A stretch of 64,000 nucleotides of DNA from Lepas anatifera (Eukaryota; Arthropoda; Thecostraca; Lepadidae): NCBI GenBank assembly GCA_034440635.1, contig JAOTON010002099.1, positions 62,001-126,000 on the forward strand, written 5' to 3'. Made by a program: the position numbers and the translations under genes. Position 1 is the stretch's first letter. Each line of letters starts with the position of its first letter. Below the pieces are notes generated by a model. It was not told the DNA's origin. It worked only from the letters and a program-made list of their open reading frames with translations, and did not search any database. Shown here piece after piece: positions 1 to 12,300 of this stretch.

Positions 1-86
1 TTCGCACGGATCGTGTCCTCAGGGAGCCCTTCGGGCCCTCAGGGAGGGGCGGCTGTCCCTTCCGCCCCCCCTTGGCTACGCCCCTA
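1..86. mobile_element. End of a hAT-like element (cut by window edge)
   Basis: The stretch is GC-rich, with repeated 'cctcaggga' phrases, and ends in TTGGCTACGCCCCTAG near position 86. That end resembles the GGCTGCGCCCCTG terminus of the complete element ending at 44,264. Only one end is in the window, so the call rests on terminus similarity and on the G/C-rich filler typical of these elements here. Confidence 0.35.
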
Positions 87-159
87 GGTTACCCTGTTTG
101 CAGGGAAGGGGAAGATAAACATTAAAAGAGCATCAGTTGCATTTTAGGGGACCAAGAGG

Positions 160-417
160 ATAGGCGTATCCAGGATTGCCAAAAGAGGGAGGGGGCACTT
201 TCCCGAGGGACGCCACTTTTGAGCTGTCAAAACCTATCAGGTGGGCGCAAAATCCTACCGGGGGCGCTTATTTTCGCATTCGAGGAGGGGGGTGGTGGGA
301 AGTGGAATTTCAGGAGGTGCCATCGACCTTTCAGGGGGCGCCATGACCATTTCAGTGGGCACCGAGGGTTAATCGAAAGGAGGGCACTTGCACCTCTGCC
401 CCCTGGATCCGCCTATG
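160..417 (+). mobile_element. GGCGGATCC-family short element, copy 1
   Basis: It begins TAGGCGTATCCAGGATTGCC and ends CTGGATCCGCCTATG. The interior has the family's phrases: 'aaaacctatcaggtgggcg', 'ttttcgcat', 'caggaggtgccatcgacctttcagggggcgcc'. It is one of at least eight related copies in the window. Unlike the copies at 6,389 and 34,990, I see no clear target duplication here. A 94-residue open frame across it is a by-product of its GC-rich sequence. Confidence 0.7.
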
Positions 418-1394
418 GGGAGCCAAGAACCGTTTTTGGAGCCCAAGAATCAATTGGGGGAGCCAAGATTACTTTGAGAGGATCTTTCCGCTTTGATCTA
501 TAAGATGCATCCATGGTGGACCTCTCCTTTGCACCTCGGCAGCCTGGACACTTGCTGAGCTGAAATAATGTTCATGAAAATTGAAAAACTGGCATCTCTA
601 GCTGGTTGCAACAGCTGACACTAGCTTCTGTGTTTGCGTTCGTAACTCTGTGTCTCATTTTTAAATCAATTTGAACGTGAAGCTTGCGACCAAATGCTAT
701 TTCAAAAACAAATTAGCGAGATCTTTTTTATATTTTTTCCTCCAATTTTGTTCTATATGTATTGAAAAAAACATAGATAACAATTGTTTCGGCACATCAC
801 CCCATACACCGAACGTACTCATTATCCAGTTTCTAGCAGGAGATGGACAACTGGAAAAACTACACTTGAAGCACACTACAAGTACCTATTAGTGGATCTG
901 GTATAAAAATAAAAAAATTGAGCATGAGTGTCACTACTTGCATTCCTTTTATTCTCCTATATTATGCTATTGCGCAAGTCAAACGACCAAAAGAGAAATA
1001 TACATGTTTTTAGTCTCGGAACACTTTACAACTATACACACACTGCAAGCGCACTTCATTCTGTCCATCACTATCTGTTAGATTCTGGCGCAAAGCTCAC
1101 GAAAGCTCATAGCACTGAGCCCACTAGCGCCACCAGACGGGAAACGCCCAGCAAAAACTCCAGTTTCTAGTGCCGACCACAAAAAATATGGCCCAACACG
1201 CAGTCAGTATCTTGACTCTTGAGAACAAAAATACCTTTTCCTTAAAAAAGATAAAGGAGAGAGGGTTCAAACTGACTGCAATCAATCTCGGTAAGTTTTC
1301 GTAACTTAATTCACATCTGCTGCAAACCAAACTGTCTAATAAATAGCTTTGCAACAAACAAAATGCGCCCGATACCTAATTGTTGTCAATTTCT
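418..1394. other. No gene seen
   Basis: AT-rich unique-looking DNA downstream of ITFG2. Only short frames without recognisable domains are present. Confidence 0.6.
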
Positions 1395-1700
1395 ATTGAA
1401 AACTGAATGAACAAAAAGCGCAGAGTTTGCCGCTATTGTGGAGCGCCCATATTTAGTCTTAGTTTGGAAGAAATTTGGAAGAATCTACCAGTTTCTCCTA
1501 AATGATGGAGACAAAAATACATTTAATTTTGTTTTTTTAGCTTTTAGCTGCTGTATCATCATGTCCGACCCATTTATTAATTTTGAAGAGAAAATTGTGG
1601 CAATACAGCGATATTTTTGCATTTTTTATTTGCTTATCTAGCGGCTTGCACTACTAGACTTTGGTGTACCCGTCCTCTATTACCCTGGTAAACACCAGGG
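1395..1700 (+). repeat. Dispersed repeat E, copy 1
   Basis: The start (AAAAGCGCAGAGTTTGCCGC) and the end (GTGTACCCGTCCTCTATTAC, then CCTG) both reappear on the opposite strand at 50,359-50,660, with a diverged middle. Shared ends with unlike interiors suggest a non-autonomous mobile element, but I could not fix a terminal inverted repeat. Confidence 0.5.
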
Positions 1701-2511
1701 TACTTTAACTACGGGTACAACCATGTTTCCTACTAAATATAGTCCTCCCATGATGACGTCACCGCCCTTTCCTACTAAGTTATAGGAGATTCTACTAAGT
1801 TTTTGGAAGGATCAGCTGAAACATGCCAAGTTTGGGCGTATTTGGCAGCAATCTAGTATAAATCGAAATCAACTTGTTTCACCCATTTTACAGTAACCAT
1901 GATCTCAACCGCGAGCAGCGTATTTTACGTAAATCTAATGAAAAAATTATAACACTTCAAAGAATTTGTTGAAAGGGCATGCATTTATTTGATCAACTCA
2001 GGCCTACCTAATAGCCGAGAGAAATAAATTTACCTTCGCTCAAGAGATCACCGGTGTTTATTGTCTTCTGCTGCAGGTACCACCAACAGCCAATCAAAGG
2101 TCAGAAATCAACAGCCAATCAAAATCGAGATTAGTCTTACTGCAAACAGCTGTTAGTGCTGAAGATGTCTTTATTTTGACACGCTCTGGAAAATTTGTAA
2201 AAATAATATTCTTCACTGGAGTTTTTGCAATACGTCTGATGGTTTCACAAATAAAAATCTTTTAGCTTTCTGTTCAACCATATAAGTTTTGTTGATACAG
2301 TTCTAAAACAGGTTACTTAGAGCTTCGAAAAAGTGCAATTTCTCCAATGCCCTGCATAGTAACTAAAGTGCCTCTCCAGCCATGATGACGTAATGCTGCC
2401 AAACAACTTGAAGGGGGTCTGGTAAACACTTGCATTTGAATCGCCTTTATTTGTACAATATCATACATAACATCGACGCGGGTGACATACTGCGACATTC
2501 ATACACATCGT
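1701..2511. other. No gene seen
   Basis: Contains two short related phrases ('tactaagttataggagattctactaag') and a duplicated 'ccaatca' segment near 2,090-2,120. Nothing coding is recognisable. Confidence 0.5.
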
Positions 2512-3007
<496 letters not shown>

Positions 3008-3031
3008 GATTAAACTCGATACCAGGATCCG

Positions 3032-3397
3032 TCACATGTCTCCAACACTATCCGAGTGCCGTACACAACCATCACTATCCTCAGTAGCCGGTATCTCACC
3101 ATCCCCCTCCCCCTCCCCCTCGGGCGTATCGACGCTGAGGCCGTACAGACACCAGCGGCAGAGCTGCTGCAGCTGCAGCGGCGTCAGCCGGCCGGCGCCG
3201 GCGAACTCCGGCCGCGACGCCACCGTGTCCGTCAGCGTCTCCGTCACCATCACCGGTAGCCGCACGTTGTGGTAGAGCACCAGCCGGCCGGCCGTCGCGT
3301 ACACCAGACACGGCACGTTGGCGCCGCAGACGCCGTACAGGCCGGCCGTGAAGGCGGTCACCGCCGCCTCCAGCAGGAACTGTACCGACTGCGCCTC
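3032..3397 (-). CDS. ITFG2: ITFG2 exon 7 (terminal coding exon)
   Basis: The acceptor is CGCCGGCAG before GAGGCGCAG; the exon is 122 codons including the TGA at 3,032. It encodes the FTAGLYGVCG..VPCLVYATAG strand pair that closes the propeller, then a C-terminal helix region (RLTPLQLQQLCRWCL) and an acidic tail (EGEGEGDGE). The exon is very GC-rich compared with the surrounding intron. Confidence 0.88.
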   Translation of the reverse strand, partial: EAQSVQFLLEAAVTAFTAGLYGVCGANVPCLVYATAGRLVLYHNVRLPVMVTETLTDTVASRPEFAGAGRLTPLQLQQLCRWCLYGLSVDTPEGEGEGDGEIPATEDSDGCVRHSDSVGDM

Positions 3398-6300
3398 CTG
3401 CCGGCGCGGCGGCGCCCGTCACAGCCGCCAGCGGTGGTGGACACTCTAACCGCAGTGTACATACATACACCGCGCCAGAGAAAACGGCTGTTTTTCGCTT
3501 GAAGCGAGTGCCGACAGGTTGATACACCATAGGTCCGAGTGCGGGCTTCGAAATTCCAATTGACCATTTGTTTGATATCTCTATATACAGTGCCGGGAAA
3601 CCAGCCGTATGATTGGTTTTGGAACGTGATGATGGCGTTATAGTACAAATCAAATATGCATCTCATTTCAACTCGCAACGTATTTCGTTTACCGGGAGCA
3701 ATATCGGTCAATATTTAAAAGCAATGGATTCTCCAAGGTCATGAATTTAAATCTGAGTAGGCCAAAGCCTTCATATAAAAAAGAACCTTATTTGGATCAG
3801 AGTAATCAGACGGATGTACCCGAGAGCAGCCAGAGGAACAAAACTGAGCCGCAACACCAGTGCAGCCACGCTCCATACACCAGGGACGGCGGATTCCAGG
3901 GTGCAAGTGGTGCAGTTGCACCACTCGATTTTTTTCAAGTGGTGCAAAAGTATCTTTTTGCACCACTTGTTTTGGCTTTGTCCAGGAGGCGCCCCCCCCA
4001 GGCCTCAGCCGGCGCCCCCGGCCGGTCAGAGAAAATCAAGCCTAATTACCGCCTACCTGAAGAGGTAGGATCCTCTGTGAAAAAGACATTTTCATACATG
4101 AATGACGCACCTTGACATCAAAACTGCGCCCTGGAAAGCAAAAGGCGCCCCCCGCCTTGAGTAAAGGCGCCCCTCTGGATAGCATAGGCGCCCTTGAAAA
4201 GCGTAGGCGCCTCCTGGACAGCTGAGGCGCCTCCGAAGAAGAGAAACGGCGCCCCTAGATATCACATGCGCCCCCTGGTTAGCACAGGCACCCCTTGACA
4301 GCAAAAGGCGCCCCCCCGCAGAGAAAAGGCGCCCCCTGGACAACATACGCGCCCTTTGATAAGAAAGGCGCCCCCTGGAGAGATAAGAGAGAAACCCCCC
4401 CCCTCCCGAGAACAACGGCGGCAGGGACGGCGGATTCCGCAGGACAGGGTGTGCAGTTGCACACCTTGAAAAAATGATGGTGTACAATAGTATATTTTTG
4501 CACACCTGGTTTTGACCTCGTACGGGGAGGCCCTCACGGATTTGGGTGGCACCCCCGGATTTTGCCGGCGCCCCCGGCCGGTCAAGAGAAAATCAGGCAC
4601 ATCGCCTGTCTGAAGGGGTAGTACTCTCTGTGTAAAATAAAATACACTTTCAAATATGAATGGCGCCCCCTGACATCAAAGCTGCACCCTGGACAGCAAA
4701 AGGTGCCCACCCCCTTGAGTAAAAGCGCCCCTCTGGATAGCAAAGGCGACCTCAAGACAGCAGAGGCGCCCCTGGACAGAAAAGGCACCCCCCATTGAGG
4801 AGTAACGACGCCCCTGAATAGCATAGGCGCCCTCTGGTTAGCACAGGCACTCCTGTACACTAAGAGGCGCCCCTCCCCCATAGAGCAAAGGCACCCCTCT
4901 GGATATCATAAGCTCCATTTAATAGCAATCGCGCTCCCTGGACAGCAGGGGCGCCCTCTGGATAAGTTAGGCGCCCCCAAAACAGCAAATACGCCCTTTG
5001 ATACCAAAAGCGCCCCATGGACAGAACACACCCTGTGGATAGCATAGGCACCCCTGGACGGCAGAGACGCCCCTAAAGAAGAGCAACGGCACCCCGGGAT
5101 AGCATATGCGCCCCTGGTTAGCACAGGCACCCCTGGACAGCAAAAGGCGGCCCCCGCCCCCTGAGTAAAGGATCCGGGTCTCTGGATAGCATAGGTGCCC
5201 CTGGATAGCGCAGGCGCCTCCTGGACAGCAGAGACGCCTCCGAAGAAGATCAACGGCGCCCCTTGATATCATATGCACCCCCTGGTTAGCACAGGCATCC
5301 CTGGATAGCAAAAGGCGCCCCCCCCGAGAGCAAAGGCGCCCCCTCTGGAAAGAATAAGCACCCATGGATAGGAAAGGCGCCCCCTGGAAAGGACAGCAGA
5401 ACATTTTTTAAGGAAAACTCAGTGGAGGGGGGGCGGTGGACATTTTCTTGTGCTGGCCATTATAATGTCTTCGGGGGATCAAACCCCCATTTGGAGAGGG
5501 GCGTTAATAAAATTTAGACGTGCTAGTGTTAAAAAATGTCTCCTAATTTTTGTTATTCCATATTTTAAAGATTAGAGATGCTGCCCAGGACTGCGGGTTT
5601 TTTCAACGGAAAAAGGCCAAACCGGGTTTGCGAAAAGGCCAAAAGGTTCAAATTGTATTTGCACTAAAAATCTTGTTTTTTATAAATTTCGTCCAAGTTC
5701 TTCCCAGTACGGCTGTTGGAGTCTGAGTCTCATTAAAGTCCTTAAGGGACTTGTCACGGAGACCCCGACCCCACCACCCGAACGAGTAACGCCCACAATG
5801 AAGGGTTGATTTAGAAGCCAAAGTATAACCTCCCACAAAGCACAGGGATGGCCGCCTCGCTCAGGTCACCCTCTCATCAGTCAGTTGCCAGCCGACCTAC
5901 GTCGGGCAAACGATTGAGCGCCGGAGCGTCTCAGGGGAACCGATCTCAAGCCTGGACATGCACTGCCACTGCATGCTTCTCAGCAGCGGGCCGGAGCCCG
6001 ACGCTCTACCAACCGAGCAACCGGGGCGGCCAAATGGCCAAATAAATACCACAAAAGCCATATTTGAGGCTAAAACGAACCCTACCGGGTGTCATAAACC
6101 CACAGAAAAAGGACAGAGCACTCTTGTATCACTGCAGTGAACAGTGCACTGTATAAAACTAAATGTTGATAATTTGATATTGACTTGACGATATGTTTTT
6201 AGCACACTGCCCATCTCTTAAGAAGGCAGGAGTCCCCTTCCAATCCCGTGTGGCGGCCCAATTATTTTATCCACATAACTAAACAATTTGTTAGCATCAT

Positions 6301-9300
6301 CAATTATCTTGGCCGCACCACTCCCCGCTAACATTTGATATCTTCCTGCTTTTTCTGTGAATTGTTTGTTCTTGAACAGTGACGGATCCATAGGCAGATC
6401 CAGGATTGCCAATCGGAGGGGAGCACCCTCCCGAGGGGCGCAGCCGGAGCAGGGGGCGCCACTTTTGACCGGAAAAACCTACCAGGTGGGCGTAAAATCC
6501 TATCGGTGAGCACCGATTTTCGCACCCTGGGGGAGAGTGGGAAGCGCCACTTCAGGCGAGTGCCATCGACCTTTCAGGGGGGCGCCGTGACCATTTCAGG
6601 GGGCGCCGAGGATCGATCGGGGGCTGCATCTGCCCCTCCCCTTTGCCCCCTGGATCCGCGTATGGGCGGATCTAGAATTTTAGTAAGGTGGGGGGGGAAC
6701 GCAGAGCCTCAAAGTGGGCACTTTACCATCAACTTTTCACCCAAAGGGCGCCTATGGTATTCGGTTTTCGGTTGCCGTCATTTTGGTGGATCGTATTTTT
6801 AACAACGTCCTATCCCACCCTCTCCCAGCCATAACAGTTTGTACCAGCCAAGCAAGATGCCTATTTGGCGTGATATTTGAAACAATGAATTGCTAAACAG
6901 TTTAGTCCACACTTTTTTCGGCACCTCTTGAAAAATCTGTAACTGCCACTAGGTCATGGAGAAATTCAAGACACTTAGGAAGATGCAACAGCTGAACATA
7001 AAGGTATATATCTGAGGATTTTTCTATTAGTGAAGAGGGGTTAAGTTTATTTTAATATCAAATATGATAAGCATCATTTTGCCTTTCCACGTGGCCAAGA
7101 TTCGTAAGATAATGGTGAGAGGACATTGAAAATAATCGCAGTGAGTGTGAACCTGGCCTGTGCGCTGTCCAAGAAAATTATCTCAGCGGAAAAGCTTTTA
7201 AGTTGTAGGAAACACAAACCGGACTTTAACCCACATTATTATTTGCTCCTAAAAATAATGTTTGAACCAGATGGCAGACTCAAGGAGATATAAGGGAAGT
7301 TGAAACGTTAAGATAAACACAGAATGAAGTATGTGGGCATTTTCCATCGACCTTTATCTATATTCTTCAATTCATCAGCATGGGAGAATTGCTCTTGTGC
7401 GTGAAATTTCGGAGGTGTTAAGAGAATTTCGGTAGCCATGTGATTGAATGCTGAAATAGATCATGCCATAGGCATGTGTGATTTGTGACATAAATGGGCC
7501 CTACTAGAATAAAAAGAAAACAGTTTCAACGTGTCCAAGTACTGTCTTGATAAATTGATAACTTTTTTTCATTTATTGGCTGTAATTTGCGCGTTTAATG
7601 ATCATGTGCAGTGTTCAGATCGAAGTGAAAAGACCATTCAGATTGATAAAACGAGTATATTTTGTCACTGACCATCCACTTATACCATCAACCATCGCCT
7701 TCAGGTCAAGTTCAGGACTCATTTAAGAGAAGAGGTGAGCGTGCACTGTGCATGCCCAAATCGAGACACAGCCGCCCTCCCGATGGACAGACCGCGCAGA
7801 AATACGTCCTCGTCGCGTTTGATTTCGCGCACGCGTACGACGTAGTGGACCACCACCTGCTACGCGTTCGCCTGCTGTAGATGGGGCTGTCAAATTGCAC
7901 GGTGGCCTGGATTTGGCAGTGACTCCGGGACCGAAGAGTCCAGGTGGAACTAAATGGTGTGCTTTCCAGTGATCGCATTTTCCGAACTGGCCTGCCGTAA
8001 GGAAGTGTCTTATCGCCAGTTTTATTTTGTATGGGCGGCTCGGCTGGTAGACGCACTCTGCGCGGTTCCCGGATGCTCCCCTACATGTACGCCGATGATA
8101 CGGCGGCTCTCTGCACGGGCAACAACATCCAAGTCGCCAAGGACCGGGCGCAATAAAGCTGCTGCTGGCACCCTCATGAAGTGGACCCGACAGCACAAAA
8201 TGGTGGTATCAGGAGCCAAGATCCAAGTACTGGTGATGTCCCAGTGGGCCAGAGACGCCGATCCCTTCAATTTTAAGGTCGACGGGAAGTCTGTCACTGC
8301 TGGAGACACCCTACAGCTACTTGGCGTCACCATCGATCGGCTCCTCCATTTCGGTCCACACTGTAAGAGACTGTGGGAGAAGGTCCACCCCCGCATCTCC
8401 CACCTACGTCAACTGTCCGGCTGCAACTGGGGGCTGCACGAACAGCACCTCCGAACCGTCGCTACTGGCTACGTGAGAGGAGCGATGGAGTAAGCGGCCG
8501 CAGCGTGGCTCCACGCCACACCGCCATTTCATGTCGAGCTGCTGGAACGCAAAATGAGAGCGTCGGCGCGTATCATCACAGGATGCACCCACTCCACTCC
8601 CAGCCGAGTTAAGACTCCCTGCGTAGCGGCCAGAAGGAGGGTACTCGCGACCCGACTGCTGGTGAAATTCCATACCCTGCCGCCTGAAGACCCTCTGTGA
8701 AGACGTGCGGAGGCGACAGCGCCCTCTCGACTCTCCTCGGTGACCGGGTGGCGGCAGGTGGGCAAAGACATGTGGGATCAAGCAGGCATCTCCCTCCCCA
8801 TCGAGTCTTTCCTTCCTCGACGTCTTCCACTGTGGGTATCAGGAGAGTGAGTCACATTTCAACTAGACGTGGGCCCACTACATCAGGAGCGCCACCTGTC
8901 CGGAAAAAGCGAGTAGCTCTCCCCCACCTCGCTTCCCTGACTCAATGTGCCACATGGGTGTGGACCGACGGGTCAGTGCACGGAGGGGTCACGAGCGGGG
9001 GAGCTGGGCCTTCATCGAGTCACCAGACAGAGCCCAGCATGAGCTCAGGCGACCAGCAGGCTCGCTCTGCTCGAGTTTTCAGGCTGAGATGGTAGCCATC
9101 CAAACTGCCTGTGTCTTCCTACTGGACTAATCAGTGCACACAGAAGATCCAGTCATCTTCAGCATGGCCTGCCAAGGTGACGACGCATTATAGAAATAAA
9201 ATGGCTTCAATGTCTGCAGATAAGACAGCGAATCGGTAAAAATCGCAAACTTCCTCACCATCAGCTTAGACACCTGGTCCAAACAGCAAAAAAAATGGAG

Positions 9301-12300
9301 TACAGCTCTGAAGTAAAAATGGATCCTTCGTAAGGCAAACTAGAAAACTTCTCAACATCGTCACTAACAAATGCACGCCCTGTGCCATTGTCACTTTCTT
9401 TTGCAACCGTCTATATAGAAACAGACATGGTTTTCGAACGGCTCCGCAAGCAAGTTCATAAATTACTGGCGCGTCGGTTCAGGAGGCAAATTTTTGCTTT
9501 GTTGGCGTAGGTTGTGTTCGAGTGAACTGTCGAGATGAGCTATGGTTCAATAACAGCTGCTTCATGTGGTTCGACGAGATTGCTGTCGATACCAGCCTGT
9601 GCCAGCCAGGCACAGACTGTCACTCCCTGGTGACGGGCTGCAAAACGCGAGCCACTGTCTATCTGACTGAGGTAGGCGTCGCCAAAAAAATGTGTGGTAT
9701 GTGGGGCGTGTTGGTGACTTATTTTAAAGGGAACGTGGCACCTTGGTAAAATCCTGGAATTTTGTGTAATTAGGCGTACTTTTAGCCGAAAATAATGAAA
9801 CCACTCATGATTTCTCTGAAAAATGTACAACAAGCTCAATGCTTTTACTTTTAAAAATACTCCTCTAGAAAAATGAATAAATATCTGCCTCTGGATGATG
9901 TCATGATCTGGCAACCACTACCATACTCGAAACGCTTCAAGGGCTTCGATTGGCTGATGCTCATCGTGATGTCAGCATATGTCGTCACACCAGCAGCTCA
10001 CAACAATGGCCGCCTGGCGAGAGGTACATGAGAGGTACATTTCGGGTAGGTTTTAGTTTTTTCTACGGAAAAACGAGTTCCAAGACAAATTATATATAGA
10101 GCACCTGGTTTTCCGATTTGCTTTACAACTTAGCTATCTCAGTTAAAATCACGTTCTAAAGGTGCCACATTCCTTTTAATGGCTTAATGCAAAGCGAGTA
10201 TCTTACTGCGCATTTGTAGCGGTATTTCACTAATTTCCACTAGCATGCTTATTATGGGTGAAGCTTGGAACGCTCCTGTTACTATTCTGATAGCGAGATG
10301 ACGGACATATCGATAATCTTTTTCGCGGACTAAGGAGTGGCCTCATACGCAACCCCGGTCTGCGACCTGAGATAACCCCCCACCGGCGCAGGAGAGCCGC
10401 ATGACAATGTGCTGAAATCAACCATATTTCATTCTCAATGTATCTCTTCATAAGCCTGTAGGTCAGTGCCATCATTCTTTTCTTTGAAATAAATAGTAAA
10501 TATCCCGCAGTCAACCCCGGATTCGACCCGCGCACCCCTCATCACGAGACAGGACCTCTAACCACTAGACCACTGCGCCACACTGTACCGACTCCCACTA
10601 ACCCTACACCTGTGACCCGTCAGGAGGTCACTGGCCGGTATCACGCAATCAAAACGATGCCGTGATCGTGGCGCCGGGTGTTGTGTTCGTACAGAAAAGG
10701 CATGGTATAAAGCTGCTTCTAGAAGACGAACCAAACATTAGATTCGCCTAGAATTACTTGTACCGGCAACCCAGGACCCTAAGCTAGCTTTATGCCAAAT
10801 TGCATCTACTTCCATTCATTTTGAGGACTTGAAACCATGGTGAGAAGCAAACATGTTCCGAGAAATTTAGCTCCTTGAAATACCCTTTCGGACGAATTAC
10901 TCGAAAGCCGTTGGAGATAAGTGGGTAGTGTAAATGAATTGAATGACTGCAATTAATTTTCCTATTCAGCCATGTCAATTCTGAGCTTGTGAATGGCATG
11001 TGCTCTGAACCGAAAAGATGCAAATAAAAGGTTTTCTACTAAAATTATATTTATACATACAAGACAATGAATTTTATTATCACGATATCCATCTCCGAAT
11101 ATTATCAGGCGGAAGCAATGTTCTTTCATTATTTGAAATGAAAAGTCAAATCGGCGCATTAGATCGCGAGAGATTAAGATTTAAATGAAATGAGCAAAAA
11201 TGTAGTCCTGCAAAATGGCAAAAACTAGGTCAGAATTTCACGTTTTCCACTGGAAACTATGCCTAAGCACAAGAAAATTGACGTAGCTGCCTCGACGCGG
11301 CTGTCTTTAAACTAACTGAAGCGTGCCTTCTGACATTTCGAGCTTACAAGTCGGCTGTCAAATTTCAATATCTTTTTGCTTGTACTAGAAATACTGCGTT
11401 TTGGCGTAATAAATATTGTCGGACCAGTTCGAACTTTTTTTCTTAGGTGGCCTTGTTGCTTATTCAAAAGGAGGCAAATTTCAAGTTCGTCGCTTAAGAA
11501 ATAAAAATGATAAAATGCAAAATTGAAAACATTTGTTCCAAAATTTCTCAAAAAACTATTTTGAATTTAAATTCGGTGGCCTTTGTTTGGGCGTCTAGCG
11601 TAAAAGGGCAATCACCCTACACAATTGCAGAGCCCTGGTATCAACTGTCAGAACCGCCAAACGGCCAGAATAGAGCCTCTTGAGAAATCTCAATCCGCTT
11701 CGCTCCATGGATTTCGTCATGCGGCTCTGACACAGCCGTACTCGATCTTCGGACGAATAAGTGATCTATACAGCATAAGAAGCTTATAACGTAGCGTATA
11801 ACAATGAGCGTATAACGTGCGCATAACGTATATATAGGCGATAAGCGTATAACGTGTATAGCATGAGAAACATTTCTCTATCTGCACGGTATCTCATCCT
11901 CGTCAACACCTTCAGTATTTTCAGCGTATCGAAACATTTTTTTGCGGAAATCCTTCAGGTGTGGCACATATGAAAGCTTATCGAGTGTGAGCCTGATAAA
12001 TCTGGTTTCTGCTACAACGTCGCTCGGATTTCTGCGAATTTACAAAATCGGGTATTCAGTCTCAATGTCTATTATAAAAGTGCATGCACTATGTCTTTGA
12101 ACTTGAAAATTTCAGTCCATTGCGTGTGATCCATTGCTGCAATATGTCAAGGCCAAGCTGCAGCCGCCTCTGCGCAGCCGCTGTAGTAGACACTGTCACA
12201 CATATTGTGAAGTCTTCAACGAAAAACACGTGACGTATGTTTGCGGGAAGTGTCTGCAATATCATTGGTCATAACTGCAAACAAGGCTATGAATATCGCA

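Noticed and set aside
4092..5404. Minus-strand frames rich in SRGA / QGAP
   Set aside because: They follow the period of the degenerate array inside a mobile element; composition, not a protein.
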